This document shows positions 7,975-16,688 of a stretch of DNA of 64,000 nucleotides, in pieces. The position numbers and the translations under genes are program-made. Numbering within the stretch: position 1 is the stretch's first letter; each line of letters opens with the position of its first letter. This DNA comes from VXNE01 sp963665455 (GTDB lineage Bacteria > Pseudomonadota > Gammaproteobacteria > Pseudomonadales > Azotimanducaceae): positions 3,100,001 through 3,164,000 of the forward strand of contig OY762279.1 in NCBI GenBank assembly GCA_963665455.1, read 5' to 3'. The notes below the pieces were generated by a model that was not told the origin of the DNA, ran no database searches, and saw only the letters and a list, made by a program, of their open reading frames with translations.

Positions 7975-9779
7975 AACCCGGCTTCTCCGGCGGAGATCGT
8001 GGCGTATAGGTCTGCGTCTAGCGGCCGGTAGCCGTCGGCACCGGGCGGCAGCACGTAGAGGGGATCGTTCACCGCGCTCAGATCGTAGCCCTCGCGCTTG
8101 AGGTCTCCCTTCACCATCTTCATGGTGCCCGTGACCTCGATGTCCCGCTGCACCCGCAGGAACACCGGCCGGGCATAGGGGGGCAACTCCCGCGAGACGT
8201 ACGCGGTGAACCCGGCTAGGTCGAGCTCGTCGATGCCGTCGCGCAGCCGCAGGGCCGCCATCCCGGCGCGTCCGTCGGCCTTCGGCACCTCCACCCCGTA
8301 TACGTTGCAGAACTCGACTTGCTCGAACCCGTTCACGATCTCGCCCACCTCGTTGGTGGACACGTTTTCGGACTTCCAGCGGAAGGTGTCGCCCACGCGG
8401 TCCACGAACTGATAGTGGGGAAAGCCCAACGTGAAGCCCACGTCGATGGTGCGCAACAGGTCGCCGGAGTTGAACCAGGCGTCCCCCTCCTCGAAGACGT
8501 CGCGGATGATCTTCTTCTCCGTCGCCTCGGCGCTGGTATAGCCCTCGAACTCCGCTTCGGGGTTGATGTGGCCGAGCAGGAGGCCGGGTTCGCCGGAAGG
8601 CACCTCGATGCAGTGGCCGGCGTCGTCCCGAACGATCTCGTCGGCGTCGACGTCGTACTCGACTAGGGCGATCTTGGACGAGGTCATGCCGATCGTGCGG
8701 TCCTTGTTCAGCAGGTTGGCGAACGCGACGTTGCCCTCGCTCGCGCCGTAGAACTCGGAGATGCGCTTGACGCCGAAGCGCTCCTTGAACTCCATCCACA
8801 CGTCGGGACGCAGGCCATTGCCGATCATCCGCGTGAGCGGGTTGTCGTGGTCGTCGGGGGCGCGGGGCGTGTTGCAGAGATAGCGGCACAGTTCGCCGAT
8901 GTAGATCAGGCAGGTGGTGCCCTGTTCGCGGACCTCGCGCAGGAAGTTGCTCGCCGAGAATTTCCGGCGAATGAACATCGACGCGCCGGAGCCGAACGAC
9001 GCGCCGACGCCGATCATCAGCCCGGTGCCGTGGTAGAGGGGCAGGCAAATGTAGATGCGGTCGTCCGGCGTGCACCGCAGCCCCGCCTGGGCCGAAAGGG
9101 CGGCGCTCATGAGATAGCGCCGGTTCGAAAGCACGGCCGCCTTCGGCAGCCCGGTGGTGCCGGACGTGAAGATGTAGCAGGCCGTGTCGCCGAGGGTCAT
9201 GTCCTGCGTCTGGGGCAGGTTCTCCGTGTCCGCGTCCCGGCTTGCGGCATCGAGGTCCCGAGCCCAGTTCGGGGCTGGCCCCCCGTCGCCGTCCGGCACG
9301 AAGAGGTAGTCCGTCCCCTCGCCCAGGTGCAGTTCCGACTTGACGCTCTGGACGGCCTCGGTGAGTTCGCCCCCGAAGATGCACTTCTTCGACTCGGTGA
9401 CCGTCACGCAGTGGATCAGCGGCTGTTCGCGCAGGTTCGTGTTGATGAGCCCGGCGGTGGCGCCGAGCTTGTTGAGGGCGACGATGACGGCGAGAAACTC
9501 GATGCGGTTCTCCATCAGGACGCTCACCGTATCGCCGCGCTCCACCCCCAGGGATTCGAGCGTGTGGGCGTAGCGGTTCGCGAGTGCGTTGAACTCGGCC
9601 CAGGTGACCGTCTTGCCCTCGAACACGATGGCCGGACGGCCGCCAAGGCGGGCGGCATTGCCCTCGACGAGGCGGGCGACGCAATCCCGCTCCGTTTTCG
9701 CGCGCGGTTGCATCCCCTTCTTCAGCTTCAGCAGGCCGGGCACCTGCACCAGCGTGGCGGCGATTTCGCGGATTCCCAT
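7971..9779 (-). CDS. FATP-type long-chain/very-long-chain acyl-CoA synthetase
   Basis: A 602-residue AMP-dependent synthetase. The adenylate-binding P-loop YIFTSGTTGLPKA lies near residue 205, followed by the RISEFYGASEGN motif and GDLLRTIDVGF with the conserved Asp, and a C-terminal region with GTMKMVKGDLKREG holding the catalytic Lys region. Length and the N-terminal GLLKLKKGMQ segment match the fatty-acid-transport-protein (FadD6/FATP) branch. It activates fatty or steroid-side-chain acids to CoA esters at the inner membrane face. The ATG at 9779 is chosen over an upstream frame because homologues begin with a MGIREIAATL-like stretch. Confidence 0.92.
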   Translation of the reverse strand: MGIREIAATLVQVPGLLKLKKGMQPRAKTERDCVARLVEGNAARLGGRPAIVFEGKTVTWAEFNALANRYAHTLESLGVERGDTVSVLMENRIEFLAVIVALNKLGATAGLINTNLREQPLIHCVTVTESKKCIFGGELTEAVQSVKSELHLGEGTDYLFVPDGDGGPAPNWARDLDAASRDADTENLPQTQDMTLGDTACYIFTSGTTGLPKAAVLSNRRYLMSAALSAQAGLRCTPDDRIYICLPLYHGTGLMIGVGASFGSGASMFIRRKFSASNFLREVREQGTTCLIYIGELCRYLCNTPRAPDDHDNPLTRMIGNGLRPDVWMEFKERFGVKRISEFYGASEGNVAFANLLNKDRTIGMTSSKIALVEYDVDADEIVRDDAGHCIEVPSGEPGLLLGHINPEAEFEGYTSAEATEKKIIRDVFEEGDAWFNSGDLLRTIDVGFTLGFPHYQFVDRVGDTFRWKSENVSTNEVGEIVNGFEQVEFCNVYGVEVPKADGRAGMAALRLRDGIDELDLAGFTAYVSRELPPYARPVFLRVQRDIEVTGTMKMVKGDLKREGYDLSAVNDPLYVLPPGADGYRPLDADLYATISAGEAGF

Positions 9780-9837
9780 GAGAGCGTCCTTCGAGACACG
9801 AACGGGCGGGGAACATAGCACTCCCCGGCGGGCCGCG

Positions 9838-10452
9838 TCAGGTGCGTGCGACATCTCCTACGGCGTCGGGGTTCCGGGCCTTGACTTGCCGTACGAGGTC
9901 GTCGAAGAAGGTTTCCGGTGGTTGCGACGTGGCCAAGACTCGCGAAGAAACCCCGAAGTCGACCGTCACGAGCAAGGCGTTCTCGATCATGCCCGTCGTC
10001 CACGATGGCGGTGCCCGGCCGGAGAGGGTTGACAGCCTGCCGGCCATCAACTCGCGCCACGTCGTCCCGTGCCTGGGCGACACGGCATCCCGCTCGACGT
10101 TGAAGATCACGATGTAGCCGATGACGATCTCGGGGGAGTAGAGCTGCGCGTTCGCGGCTTCGCCGATCAGGTCGTCGATTCGGTTTGGGACCGTCCCTCC
10201 TAGGTTGCGGAGGACGGACTTCAGGGAGAGCGCGGCGCGGTACTTGCCACCGTGACGCCATGCGACGTCCCAGCGTTTGACTCGACCGGCACCCGGAACT
10301 GGAGCTTCGCGTTCGACGCCGTCGAGGCCGCGTGCCTCCAACTCTTCAACGCAGAGGTCGGCGAGCACTCGCAGGCGGCTGGTGGACGTCGACTTGCGTT
10401 CGGTCACCGCGATGCGGAAGAGGTCGTCGGCGGCGTCCTGAAGTGACGTCAC
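9838..10452 (-). CDS. Putative type II restriction endonuclease
   Basis: A 204-residue protein encoded directly behind a DNA methyltransferase, with its GTG start overlapping the methyltransferase stop (GTGA). After an N-terminal helical part, residues 60-80 read RWDVAW, then ALSLKSV, giving Asp62 and Ser76-Leu-Lys78: a degenerate PD-(D/E)XK arrangement in which the usual Asp/Glu before Lys is Ser. An NRIDDLIGEAANAQLYSP segment and hydrophobic strands (IVIGYIVIFNV) follow, as in several XhoI/PaeR7I-like enzymes. Assignment as the cleaving partner rests on gene context plus this motif; the recognition site is unknown. Confidence 0.75.
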   Translation of the reverse strand: MTSLQDAADDLFRIAVTERKSTSTSRLRVLADLCVEELEARGLDGVEREAPVPGAGRVKRWDVAWRHGGKYRAALSLKSVLRNLGGTVPNRIDDLIGEAANAQLYSPEIVIGYIVIFNVERDAVSPRHGTTWRELMAGRLSTLSGRAPPSWTTGMIENALLVTVDFGVSSRVLATSQPPETFFDDLVRQVKARNPDAVGDVART

Positions 10453-11462
10453 GATCCACCACCGCCGGCGGCTTGGGTTTCCGAAGCGCCTGCCCTTGGC
10501 ATCTCCGTTATGCAGACGTCGACGTCCTTGAGCATGTCCCGGGTTCCCTTCGTCAAGCGATCCTCAGCCATGCGCAGATAGACCGGATCGACTTCGATTC
10601 CTACGCTGTTGCGTCCGCAAGCGGCGGCGGCCACCTGGGTGGAGCCGGTCCCGTTGAACGGGTCGAGCACCGTGTCGCCCACGAAGCTGAACATCCGAAT
10701 GAGGCGTTCGGCGAGTTCGACGGGGAACGGCGCAGGGTGCGCCTTGGTCGAGGCGCCGGCGATGTCCGTCCAGACTTGGCGAAAGCACTGGCGGAAGTAG
10801 GTGTTCGAGAGCACGCTGAGCACCCGCGCCGCGGGCGACGGGCGCCTATATCCGCCGGGCTTGCGTTGCATGAGAATGAACTCGATGTCGTTCTTGATCA
10901 CCGCGTTCGGCTCGTAGGGCTTGCCGAGGAATCCGCCCCCGCCTCCGGCGCCGCGTTCGACCTCGTGGGCGACGTTGGCGATCTTGCTCCAGATGATCGG
11001 CGCGAGGTTGTCGAAGCCGAGCGCGCGGCACCGCTCCTGGATCGACGCGTGCAGTGGTACGACGGTGTGGCGGCCCGCGTTCCGGCGCCGCGAGAGGCAT
11101 ACGTCGCCCACGACGCAAACGAGGCGGCCGCCGGGGACTAGTGCGTGATGGCACGTCTTCCACACGTCGTCCAGCGCGTCCAAAAACGTGTCGTAGTCCG
11201 CGATCCAGCCCAACTGACCGTCGCCGCGACGATATTCCTTCAGCGTCCAGTAGGGCGGGGAGGTGAGCACGAGATGCACGGAGGCCGGCGACAGTTCGGC
11301 TTCGCGTGCATCGCCTAGCCAGAGCCGGTGGTGTGTCGGAACCCGGCCCACGGCTGCTTCGATCAAGGCCATGGTGGAGGGTTCGCGGGCGAGGCGTGGT
11401 AGGGCGCGGGCCAAGTCTTCGAGATTCCGCAAGGATTCCGGAACCAGCGTCTCCAGCGTCAT
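10449..11462 (-). CDS. Type II DNA methyltransferase, N4-cytosine/N6-adenine (beta class)
   Basis: A 337-residue methyltransferase. The catalytic motif TSPPYW (motif IV) is at residues 67-72 and the SAM-binding DPFNGTGS (motif I) at 267-274, so the order is IV then I: the beta class. SPPYW favours N4-cytosine methylation, but adenine cannot be excluded. A target-recognition segment lies between the two motifs, including a GAGGGGGFLGKPYEP loop. It protects host DNA against the endonuclease encoded downstream with a four-base overlap. The upstream 198-base space is shared with a divergent metallo-hydrolase gene; no controller (C) protein gene is present. Confidence 0.92.
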   Translation of the reverse strand: MTLETLVPESLRNLEDLARALPRLAREPSTMALIEAAVGRVPTHHRLWLGDAREAELSPASVHLVLTSPPYWTLKEYRRGDGQLGWIADYDTFLDALDDVWKTCHHALVPGGRLVCVVGDVCLSRRRNAGRHTVVPLHASIQERCRALGFDNLAPIIWSKIANVAHEVERGAGGGGGFLGKPYEPNAVIKNDIEFILMQRKPGGYRRPSPAARVLSVLSNTYFRQCFRQVWTDIAGASTKAHPAPFPVELAERLIRMFSFVGDTVLDPFNGTGSTQVAAAACGRNSVGIEVDPVYLRMAEDRLTKGTRDMLKDVDVCITEMPRAGASETQAAGGGGS

Positions 11463-11660
11463 TGGGTTGGTATCTTCTCCTGGGCGATGGGCGCCGGCTG
11501 CTCCCGGTCCTTCGGAACTCGATGGTGTTCCCGCAGCCAAGTCTCCGTTGCGGGGTTTCCCCTGCACGCCAAACCTGTGCGAACCTGTCGCGGGGCACGA
11601 TACCACCGCCGGGAAGGGGGTGTCAGTGCCGAAATCCCCGAGCGGTTGGGAGGAACCTTC

Positions 11661-12542
11661 GTGTCGAGTGTGAGCGGATTCGTGAAGCGTTGGGACGTCG
11701 GTGGCGTCGCCGTCTCGAGGATCGTCGAGATGGAAATCGCCGGGGGCACGCGGTTCATCCTGCCGGACGCCACGCGGGACGCCTGTCTCGAATACCCCTG
11801 GATGCAGCCCCACTTCATGGACGACAAGGGCAACCTCATCATGAGCATCCATGCCTTGGTGGTGGATACCGGCCCGCGGCGCATCCTGGTGGACACCTGC
11901 GTCGGCAACGACAAGGAACGGGCGATCCCCGGGTGGAACATGCTCCAGACGGCGTTTCTCGACGACCTCGTGGAGGCGGGCTATCCCCGGGAGTCCATCG
12001 ACACCGTCCTCTGCACCCATCTGCACGTGGACCATGTCGGCTGGAACACGATGCTGGTGGATGGCGCGTGGGTGCCGACGTTCCCCAACGCCCGGTACCT
12101 CATCGGGGAGCGGGAATGGACGTACTGGGATGCCAACGAGGACGAGGACGGCTACGGCCCCGTGCTCTCGGATTCGGTGCGGCCCATCGTGGAGGCCGGC
12201 CTCGCGGATCTCGTGGAGATGGACCACCGGTTGTGCGCGGAGGTGTGGCTGGAGCCCACGCCGGGCCACACGCCGGGGCACGTCAGCGTGCACTTGGCGT
12301 CTGCCGGCGAAGAGGCGCTGATTACCGGCGACTGCATCCACCATCCGGTGCAGATGACCCGCACGGACTGGTGCAGTTCGGCGGACTACGACGCGGAACA
12401 GGGCCAACGCACGCGGGAGGCGTTGCTCGAGCAGTGCGCCGAGCAGGACATCCTCGTCATCGGCACGCACTTCGCCACGCCCACGGCCGGACGCGTTCGC
12501 CACCGCTCGGAGGGCGGGTTCTGGCTGGACACGGCGGTCTGA
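11661..12542 (+). CDS. Metallo-beta-lactamase-fold hydrolase
   Basis: A 293-residue MBL-fold protein starting at a GTG seven bases after a GGAGG ribosome site. The metal motif THLHVDHVGWN (HxHxDH) is complete, followed by a PTPGHTPGHVS segment with the third His, TGDCIHHPVQM with the bridging Asp, and a final GTHFATPTAG His. This resembles the N-acyl-homoserine-lactonase/YtnP branch acting on small esters, lactones or phosphates. No signal peptide. Its stop codon shares a base with the start of the TonB-dependent receptor gene, so the two form an operon and the hydrolase may process the imported substrate. Confidence 0.88.
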   Translation: MSSVSGFVKRWDVGGVAVSRIVEMEIAGGTRFILPDATRDACLEYPWMQPHFMDDKGNLIMSIHALVVDTGPRRILVDTCVGNDKERAIPGWNMLQTAFLDDLVEAGYPRESIDTVLCTHLHVDHVGWNTMLVDGAWVPTFPNARYLIGEREWTYWDANEDEDGYGPVLSDSVRPIVEAGLADLVEMDHRLCAEVWLEPTPGHTPGHVSVHLASAGEEALITGDCIHHPVQMTRTDWCSSADYDAEQGQRTREALLEQCAEQDILVIGTHFATPTAGRVRHRSEGGFWLDTAV

Positions 12543-15400
12543 TGGGACCTGCGCGGTGGCCAAGTCGGCGGAAGGGCGGGTGCGCCGGCTGGGCGCGTCT
12601 CTCGCTGGCCTTGGCTCTCGCGGGAGTGGCGGGCGTGGCGCTGGCATCCGAGGCATCGCACCCGGCGGACGCCCACGACCATGGCCCACACGATGAGGAC
12701 TCGCATGAACACGCCGCCCATGGAGAAGCCCCGCATGGCGAGGCAGCCTCCCATGGTAACGACGCGGAACTCAGGAGCCGCTACCACGTCGAGGAAGTGA
12801 TCACCATCGGCACCCGGGTGCGGGCCCGAACCGCCGCCGACACCGCCGTCCCCGTGGACGTCTTCGGCGCGGAACAGGTCGACAGCGTCAACTCGTCCGA
12901 CTTGGTGGACGTGTTGAACGCGATCGTCCCGTCGTTCAACGCACGGCGCCAGCCCATTTCCGACGGCGCCTCGTTCATTCGCCCGGTGCATCTGCGCGGT
13001 CTCGATTCGCACCACATCCTCGTGCTGGTCGATGGCAAGCGCCGGCATCGGGCGGCGCTGATGCAGTTGGGCGGCTTCGGCGCGCACGGCGTGGACGTGG
13101 GCAGCATGCCGTCCATTGCCATCGAAGCCGTGGAAGTGTTGCGGGACGGCGCGGCGGCCCAGTACGGCTCGGACGCCATCGCGGGGGTTCTCAACTTCAA
13201 GCTCAGGACGGACGATTCGGGCTTCGACTTGCGCGCTCGCATGGGGGGTTATACGGAGGGCGACGGTGAGGAAGGCACTGTGGAGGCCAACTTGGGGCTC
13301 CCGCTGGGCGACGCCGGCTTCGTCAACCTAAGCGCCCAGGTCTCGCGGGCGGATCCGACGAGCCGGTCGGAGCCCTACGACATCGGCATCGGCAGCTCGG
13401 GCCTGACGCCGCTGCAGGCGACCGGCAGCACGCGGACCGTCGACGGCGTGACGTATCACGGACCGGACGCCCTGACCTACACCTATTCGTCGAGCGGAGA
13501 AATTCTCCAGGCGGCCCGGGGCAGCGACGGCATTCCAGACGATCTCGACTCGCGCTTCGCGGATAACTTCCACCGCGTGGGCGGGGGCCGCAGCTTCCAA
13601 CGGCCCGCCCAAATCTGGGGCCAGCCGGAGCGCGAGCAGGCCATCTTCTTCGTGAATGCGGCCCTGCCGTTGGGTCCGGAACTGGAGCTTTACGGCTTCG
13701 CCAGCCATGCCACGAAGGACCAGACCGGAGGATTCTTCTACCGGCGCCCCGGCGTCGCGCAGTTGCTGCCGGTGCGCCTCGCGGACGGTTCCATCCATGA
13801 CCCGCGCGCGACGCTCTATCCATCGGGGTTCACGCCGCAGTTCTCGGGCGACGTCATCGACTACGGGGCCGTGCTCGGCATCCGCGGTGAACGGGGTGCC
13901 GGCTTCACCTTCGACTTGTCCGTGGGCTACGGATCCGACGAGATCCGCTATCGCATCGCGAACACGATGAACCCGTCGCTCGGTCCCGAGACGCCCACGC
14001 GGTTTCGCCCGGGCAACCTCGTGAACGAGGAGCTCGCGGTGAACGCCGATTTCACGCTAGGCCTCGACACCGGCTTGGTGGCCCCGCTCAACTTCGCATT
14101 CGGCTTCGAGTATCGGGAGGAGGGCTATCGCATCCAACGGGGTGACCCGCCGTCATACCGCGTGGGGCCGTTCGCCCGTCCGGACCCGTTCAACTTCGAG
14201 ATCACCCAGGCGGAGGTGGACGTGGATCCCACCGACGATCTCGTGAGCTTGGAATGCCGCGTCCCCGGCTTCGAGGTGGTGGGGGCGCTTTGCCCCGAGG
14301 GCGACCCGGTCAACAACGCCGTGCCCGTGGGCTCGAACGGCTTTCCGGGGTATCCGCCGACGTTCGCCTCGGACGCGGATCGCCGCAGTCATGCGGCCTA
14401 CGTGGACTTGGAGGGGGACCTGACCGACCGCTTGCTCGGCAACGTGGCGGTTCGCTACGAGGACTTCTCGGATTTTGGCGAGGTCGTCATCGGCAAGGTC
14501 GCGACCCGGTTCCGGCTCACGGACCGGCTCAACCTGCGGGCCTCGGTGGGCACGGGGTTCCGCGCGCCGACGCCGGGGCAGATCTCCACCACGAACGTGT
14601 CCACCCGCATCAACGCCCACGGGCATCCCCAGGCGGAGGGGGTCTTCCCGAGCACGCATCCGGCGGCGGTGCTGTTCGGGGGCATCGCGCTGGATGCGGA
14701 GCGTTCCCGGTCTTGGACGGTGGGGTTGGCGGCGGCGCCCTTCGAGGAACTGGACGTGACGTTGGACTACTACCGGATCCGCCTGGAGGACCGCATCGTG
14801 CTCTCTTCGCAGTTCGCCGTGGGTCCGTCGGAAGCCGCGCGGCTCGCGGCGCTAGGCGTCCCCGGGGCGAACGACATCGCGCAGGTCCGCTTCTTCACCA
14901 ACGACGTGGACACGGAGACCAGCGGCGTGGACTTGGTCGCCACCTGGCACATCCATTCGCGCCTCGGCATCACGACCCTGCAGGGGGCGTTCAACCTGAA
15001 CCGTACGAACTTCCTGGCCCGGGGCCGATACGTCGACGCCGAGGCGGAGCACGACATCGAGAATGGCGTACCGGGCTTGCAGGGCGTGTTCACGGCGAGC
15101 CACTCGTGGAACCGTCTCGATCTCTTGCTCCGGGCCCGCTACTACGGCGACTACGAGAACACGTTGGACGCGAGCGTCGGCACGACCCAGGACTTCGGGA
15201 GCGAGGTGCTCGTGGACGCGGAGGCGACCTGGACGTTCGGGGACCGCTACGCTGTCAAGCTCGGTGCCGAGAACGTGTTCGACGCCTACCCGGACCGGGG
15301 GGACTTCGAGGTCTGTTGCGGACGCATCTACCGCAGCGACTCGATCGTGCCGTGGCAGGGGACGTTGGTTTACCTACAGTTGGGGATCCGCTCGCGCTGA
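12542..15400 (+). CDS. TonB-dependent outer-membrane receptor with His-rich N terminus
   Basis: A 952-residue receptor. Residues 10-36 form a signal peptide ending in ALA. Residues 40-71 hold nine His mixed with Asp and Glu, a likely metal-binding tract. The plug domain follows (EVITIGTRVRARTA, VPVDVFGAEQV, GAAAQYGSDAIAGVLNF, the last being the typical plug ending), then a long beta-barrel with repeated amphipathic strands and a final LVYLQLGIRSR strand ending in a basic pair. It imports a substrate across the outer membrane using ExbB/ExbD/TonB energy. The His-rich tract suggests a metal or metal complex, but such tracts also occur in receptors of unknown ligand. Confidence 0.93.
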   Translation: MGPARWPSRRKGGCAGWARLSLALALAGVAGVALASEASHPADAHDHGPHDEDSHEHAAHGEAPHGEAASHGNDAELRSRYHVEEVITIGTRVRARTAADTAVPVDVFGAEQVDSVNSSDLVDVLNAIVPSFNARRQPISDGASFIRPVHLRGLDSHHILVLVDGKRRHRAALMQLGGFGAHGVDVGSMPSIAIEAVEVLRDGAAAQYGSDAIAGVLNFKLRTDDSGFDLRARMGGYTEGDGEEGTVEANLGLPLGDAGFVNLSAQVSRADPTSRSEPYDIGIGSSGLTPLQATGSTRTVDGVTYHGPDALTYTYSSSGEILQAARGSDGIPDDLDSRFADNFHRVGGGRSFQRPAQIWGQPEREQAIFFVNAALPLGPELELYGFASHATKDQTGGFFYRRPGVAQLLPVRLADGSIHDPRATLYPSGFTPQFSGDVIDYGAVLGIRGERGAGFTFDLSVGYGSDEIRYRIANTMNPSLGPETPTRFRPGNLVNEELAVNADFTLGLDTGLVAPLNFAFGFEYREEGYRIQRGDPPSYRVGPFARPDPFNFEITQAEVDVDPTDDLVSLECRVPGFEVVGALCPEGDPVNNAVPVGSNGFPGYPPTFASDADRRSHAAYVDLEGDLTDRLLGNVAVRYEDFSDFGEVVIGKVATRFRLTDRLNLRASVGTGFRAPTPGQISTTNVSTRINAHGHPQAEGVFPSTHPAAVLFGGIALDAERSRSWTVGLAAAPFEELDVTLDYYRIRLEDRIVLSSQFAVGPSEAARLAALGVPGANDIAQVRFFTNDVDTETSGVDLVATWHIHSRLGITTLQGAFNLNRTNFLARGRYVDAEAEHDIENGVPGLQGVFTASHSWNRLDLLLRARYYGDYENTLDASVGTTQDFGSEVLVDAEATWTFGDRYAVKLGAENVFDAYPDRGDFEVCCGRIYRSDSIVPWQGTLVYLQLGIRSR

Positions 15401-15404
15401 GGCC

Positions 15405-16133
15405 TCAGGGAACGCCTAGCCGTTTCGCGAAATCCTCGAAGCTGGTGCACGCCAAGGCGGCGGAAACGATGGTTTCCGTGGCGTGGTTCGCGCTCGCGAG
15501 CACGCGTTCCACGGATGCGGATGAGGCATCGATGCCTCGGCGGCTGAGTAACGCGCATGCGGTGCGTACCTGACCATCCACTCGGCCTTGCGCACGCCCG
15601 CGCTCGAACTCTTCGCGCAGCATCGGATCGTCGTCCAGTCCCGTGCCTTCCGGGGCGCCGAGTGCCGCCCCGACACGTTGCAGTACCGCGTAGGTGCGCC
15701 GCGACGGCGTGTGTTCGTTCAAGGCCGCATGGATTTCCTCCGCGGTCCAGCCGGGAAACGCATGGCTCTCCGGCGACTCCCGAAACCGGCCGTCCTGGAG
15801 CAGATGGATCGTCAGCCCCGACCTCCGCGACTTGCGGCGACTTCTGGCCGGCTTGTCGGGCACCTCCACCCACACCTCGGGGAAGCCCCAGGATTCGTAG
15901 AGGCCCAGCTTGCCCCGGCGCACGTCGGTGGTGTGGTCCACCTCCAGCACGACGTCCGGGATGGGATGCTCGCCGATCACCATGGCGGGCGAGCCGGTCA
16001 GGTCCACCTGTGCGGGATGCAGATAGAGGGATTGGTCCGCCTGCATGATCCGCCGCGGCGTGCCGTCGTCATCGCGCCGAACGCGGCGGGCCGTGCAGCC
16101 GGGGAACTCGACGCCGACCAAGTCGGCGGGCAT
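15405..16133 (-). CDS. Uma2-family (DUF820) putative endonuclease
   Basis: Similar to Uma2/DUF820 proteins, which share the PD-(D/E)XK fold. Visible are a DVVLEVDHTTDVRRGKLGLY segment with the acidic residue and downstream Lys, then GFPEVWVEVPD, and a C-terminal helical part with FPGWTAEEIHAALNE and a REEFERGRAQGR tail. The ATG at 16133 is the first standard start, but the reading frame and a family-like RLPDPAD segment continue upstream to at least 16200 without any ATG, GTG or TTG. The gene may therefore be start-damaged. Function in vivo is unknown for the family; there is no transposase next to it. Confidence 0.65.
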   Translation of the reverse strand: MPADLVGVEFPGCTARRVRRDDDGTPRRIMQADQSLYLHPAQVDLTGSPAMVIGEHPIPDVVLEVDHTTDVRRGKLGLYESWGFPEVWVEVPDKPARSRRKSRRSGLTIHLLQDGRFRESPESHAFPGWTAEEIHAALNEHTPSRRTYAVLQRVGAALGAPEGTGLDDDPMLREEFERGRAQGRVDGQVRTACALLSRRGIDASSASVERVLASANHATETIVSAALACTSFEDFAKRLGVP

Positions 16134-16258
16134 GTCGGCGGGGTCGGGTAGGCGGAGCCGGTGCGCAGCGACAGCGACGCGCCGGACCGGCTTTAGGGCG
16201 CTCCTTGTGCGTTCGTCGCGGGAGTGTAGCAGCAGCGGCCCTGGTTCGAGCGTCCTCG

Positions 16259-16678
16259 TCAGGGCAACACGATGACCGCGTGCCCGGGGCACGTTCCCAA
16301 GCCATCCTGATTGACGACGTTCATCGACAACCGCACGCGCTGTTCGCCGTCCTCGATGGCCTTCTCGGTGACTTCGCCGACCACCGTGAGCGTGTCCTCC
16401 TGCTGGTTGATGGCGCGGTATTGGCAGCCGACTTCGCGCACGATGCCCGCGTCCCCGATCCAGTCGTGCAGGGCGTTCACGATGTAGGCGTAACGCAGGT
16501 TCCCCATGCCGAAGGCGCCCTGTTCGTTGCCGGCGCGCCGTCCCGCGGCGTCGTCCATGTGGAACGGAACGAACTCGTCGTTGACGGCGGCGTAGCGGTT
16601 CCACTCGGCGAAGCTCGTCTTGCGGGACCACGAAGGCATGGCGTCGCCTACTTGGAGGTCGTCGAAGCGAATGGTCAT
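16259..16678 (-). CDS. MaoC-like hotdog-fold dehydratase/hydratase
   Basis: A 139-residue hotdog protein. The segment FAEWNRYAAVNDEFVPFHMDD contains the spaced Asp and His of the MaoC/R-hydratase active site, and the following region has the usual glycine-rich turn and strand pattern. Such proteins hydrate enoyl-CoA or dehydrate 3-hydroxyacyl-CoA. It is encoded ten bases after another hotdog gene, and the two probably form the heterodimer seen in HadAB-type dehydratases. They lie next to the methylmalonyl-CoA mutase gene on the opposite strand. Confidence 0.82.
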   Translation of the reverse strand: MTIRFDDLQVGDAMPSWSRKTSFAEWNRYAAVNDEFVPFHMDDAAGRRAGNEQGAFGMGNLRYAYIVNALHDWIGDAGIVREVGCQYRAINQQEDTLTVVGEVTEKAIEDGEQRVRLSMNVVNQDGLGTCPGHAVIVLP

Positions 16679-16688
16679 GAAGTGCTCC

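Noticed and set aside
7360..9816. An 818-codon minus-strand frame
   Set aside because: Its first three quarters are an out-of-frame reading of the acyl-CoA synthetase gene. Only the last 204 codons (HAD) are real.
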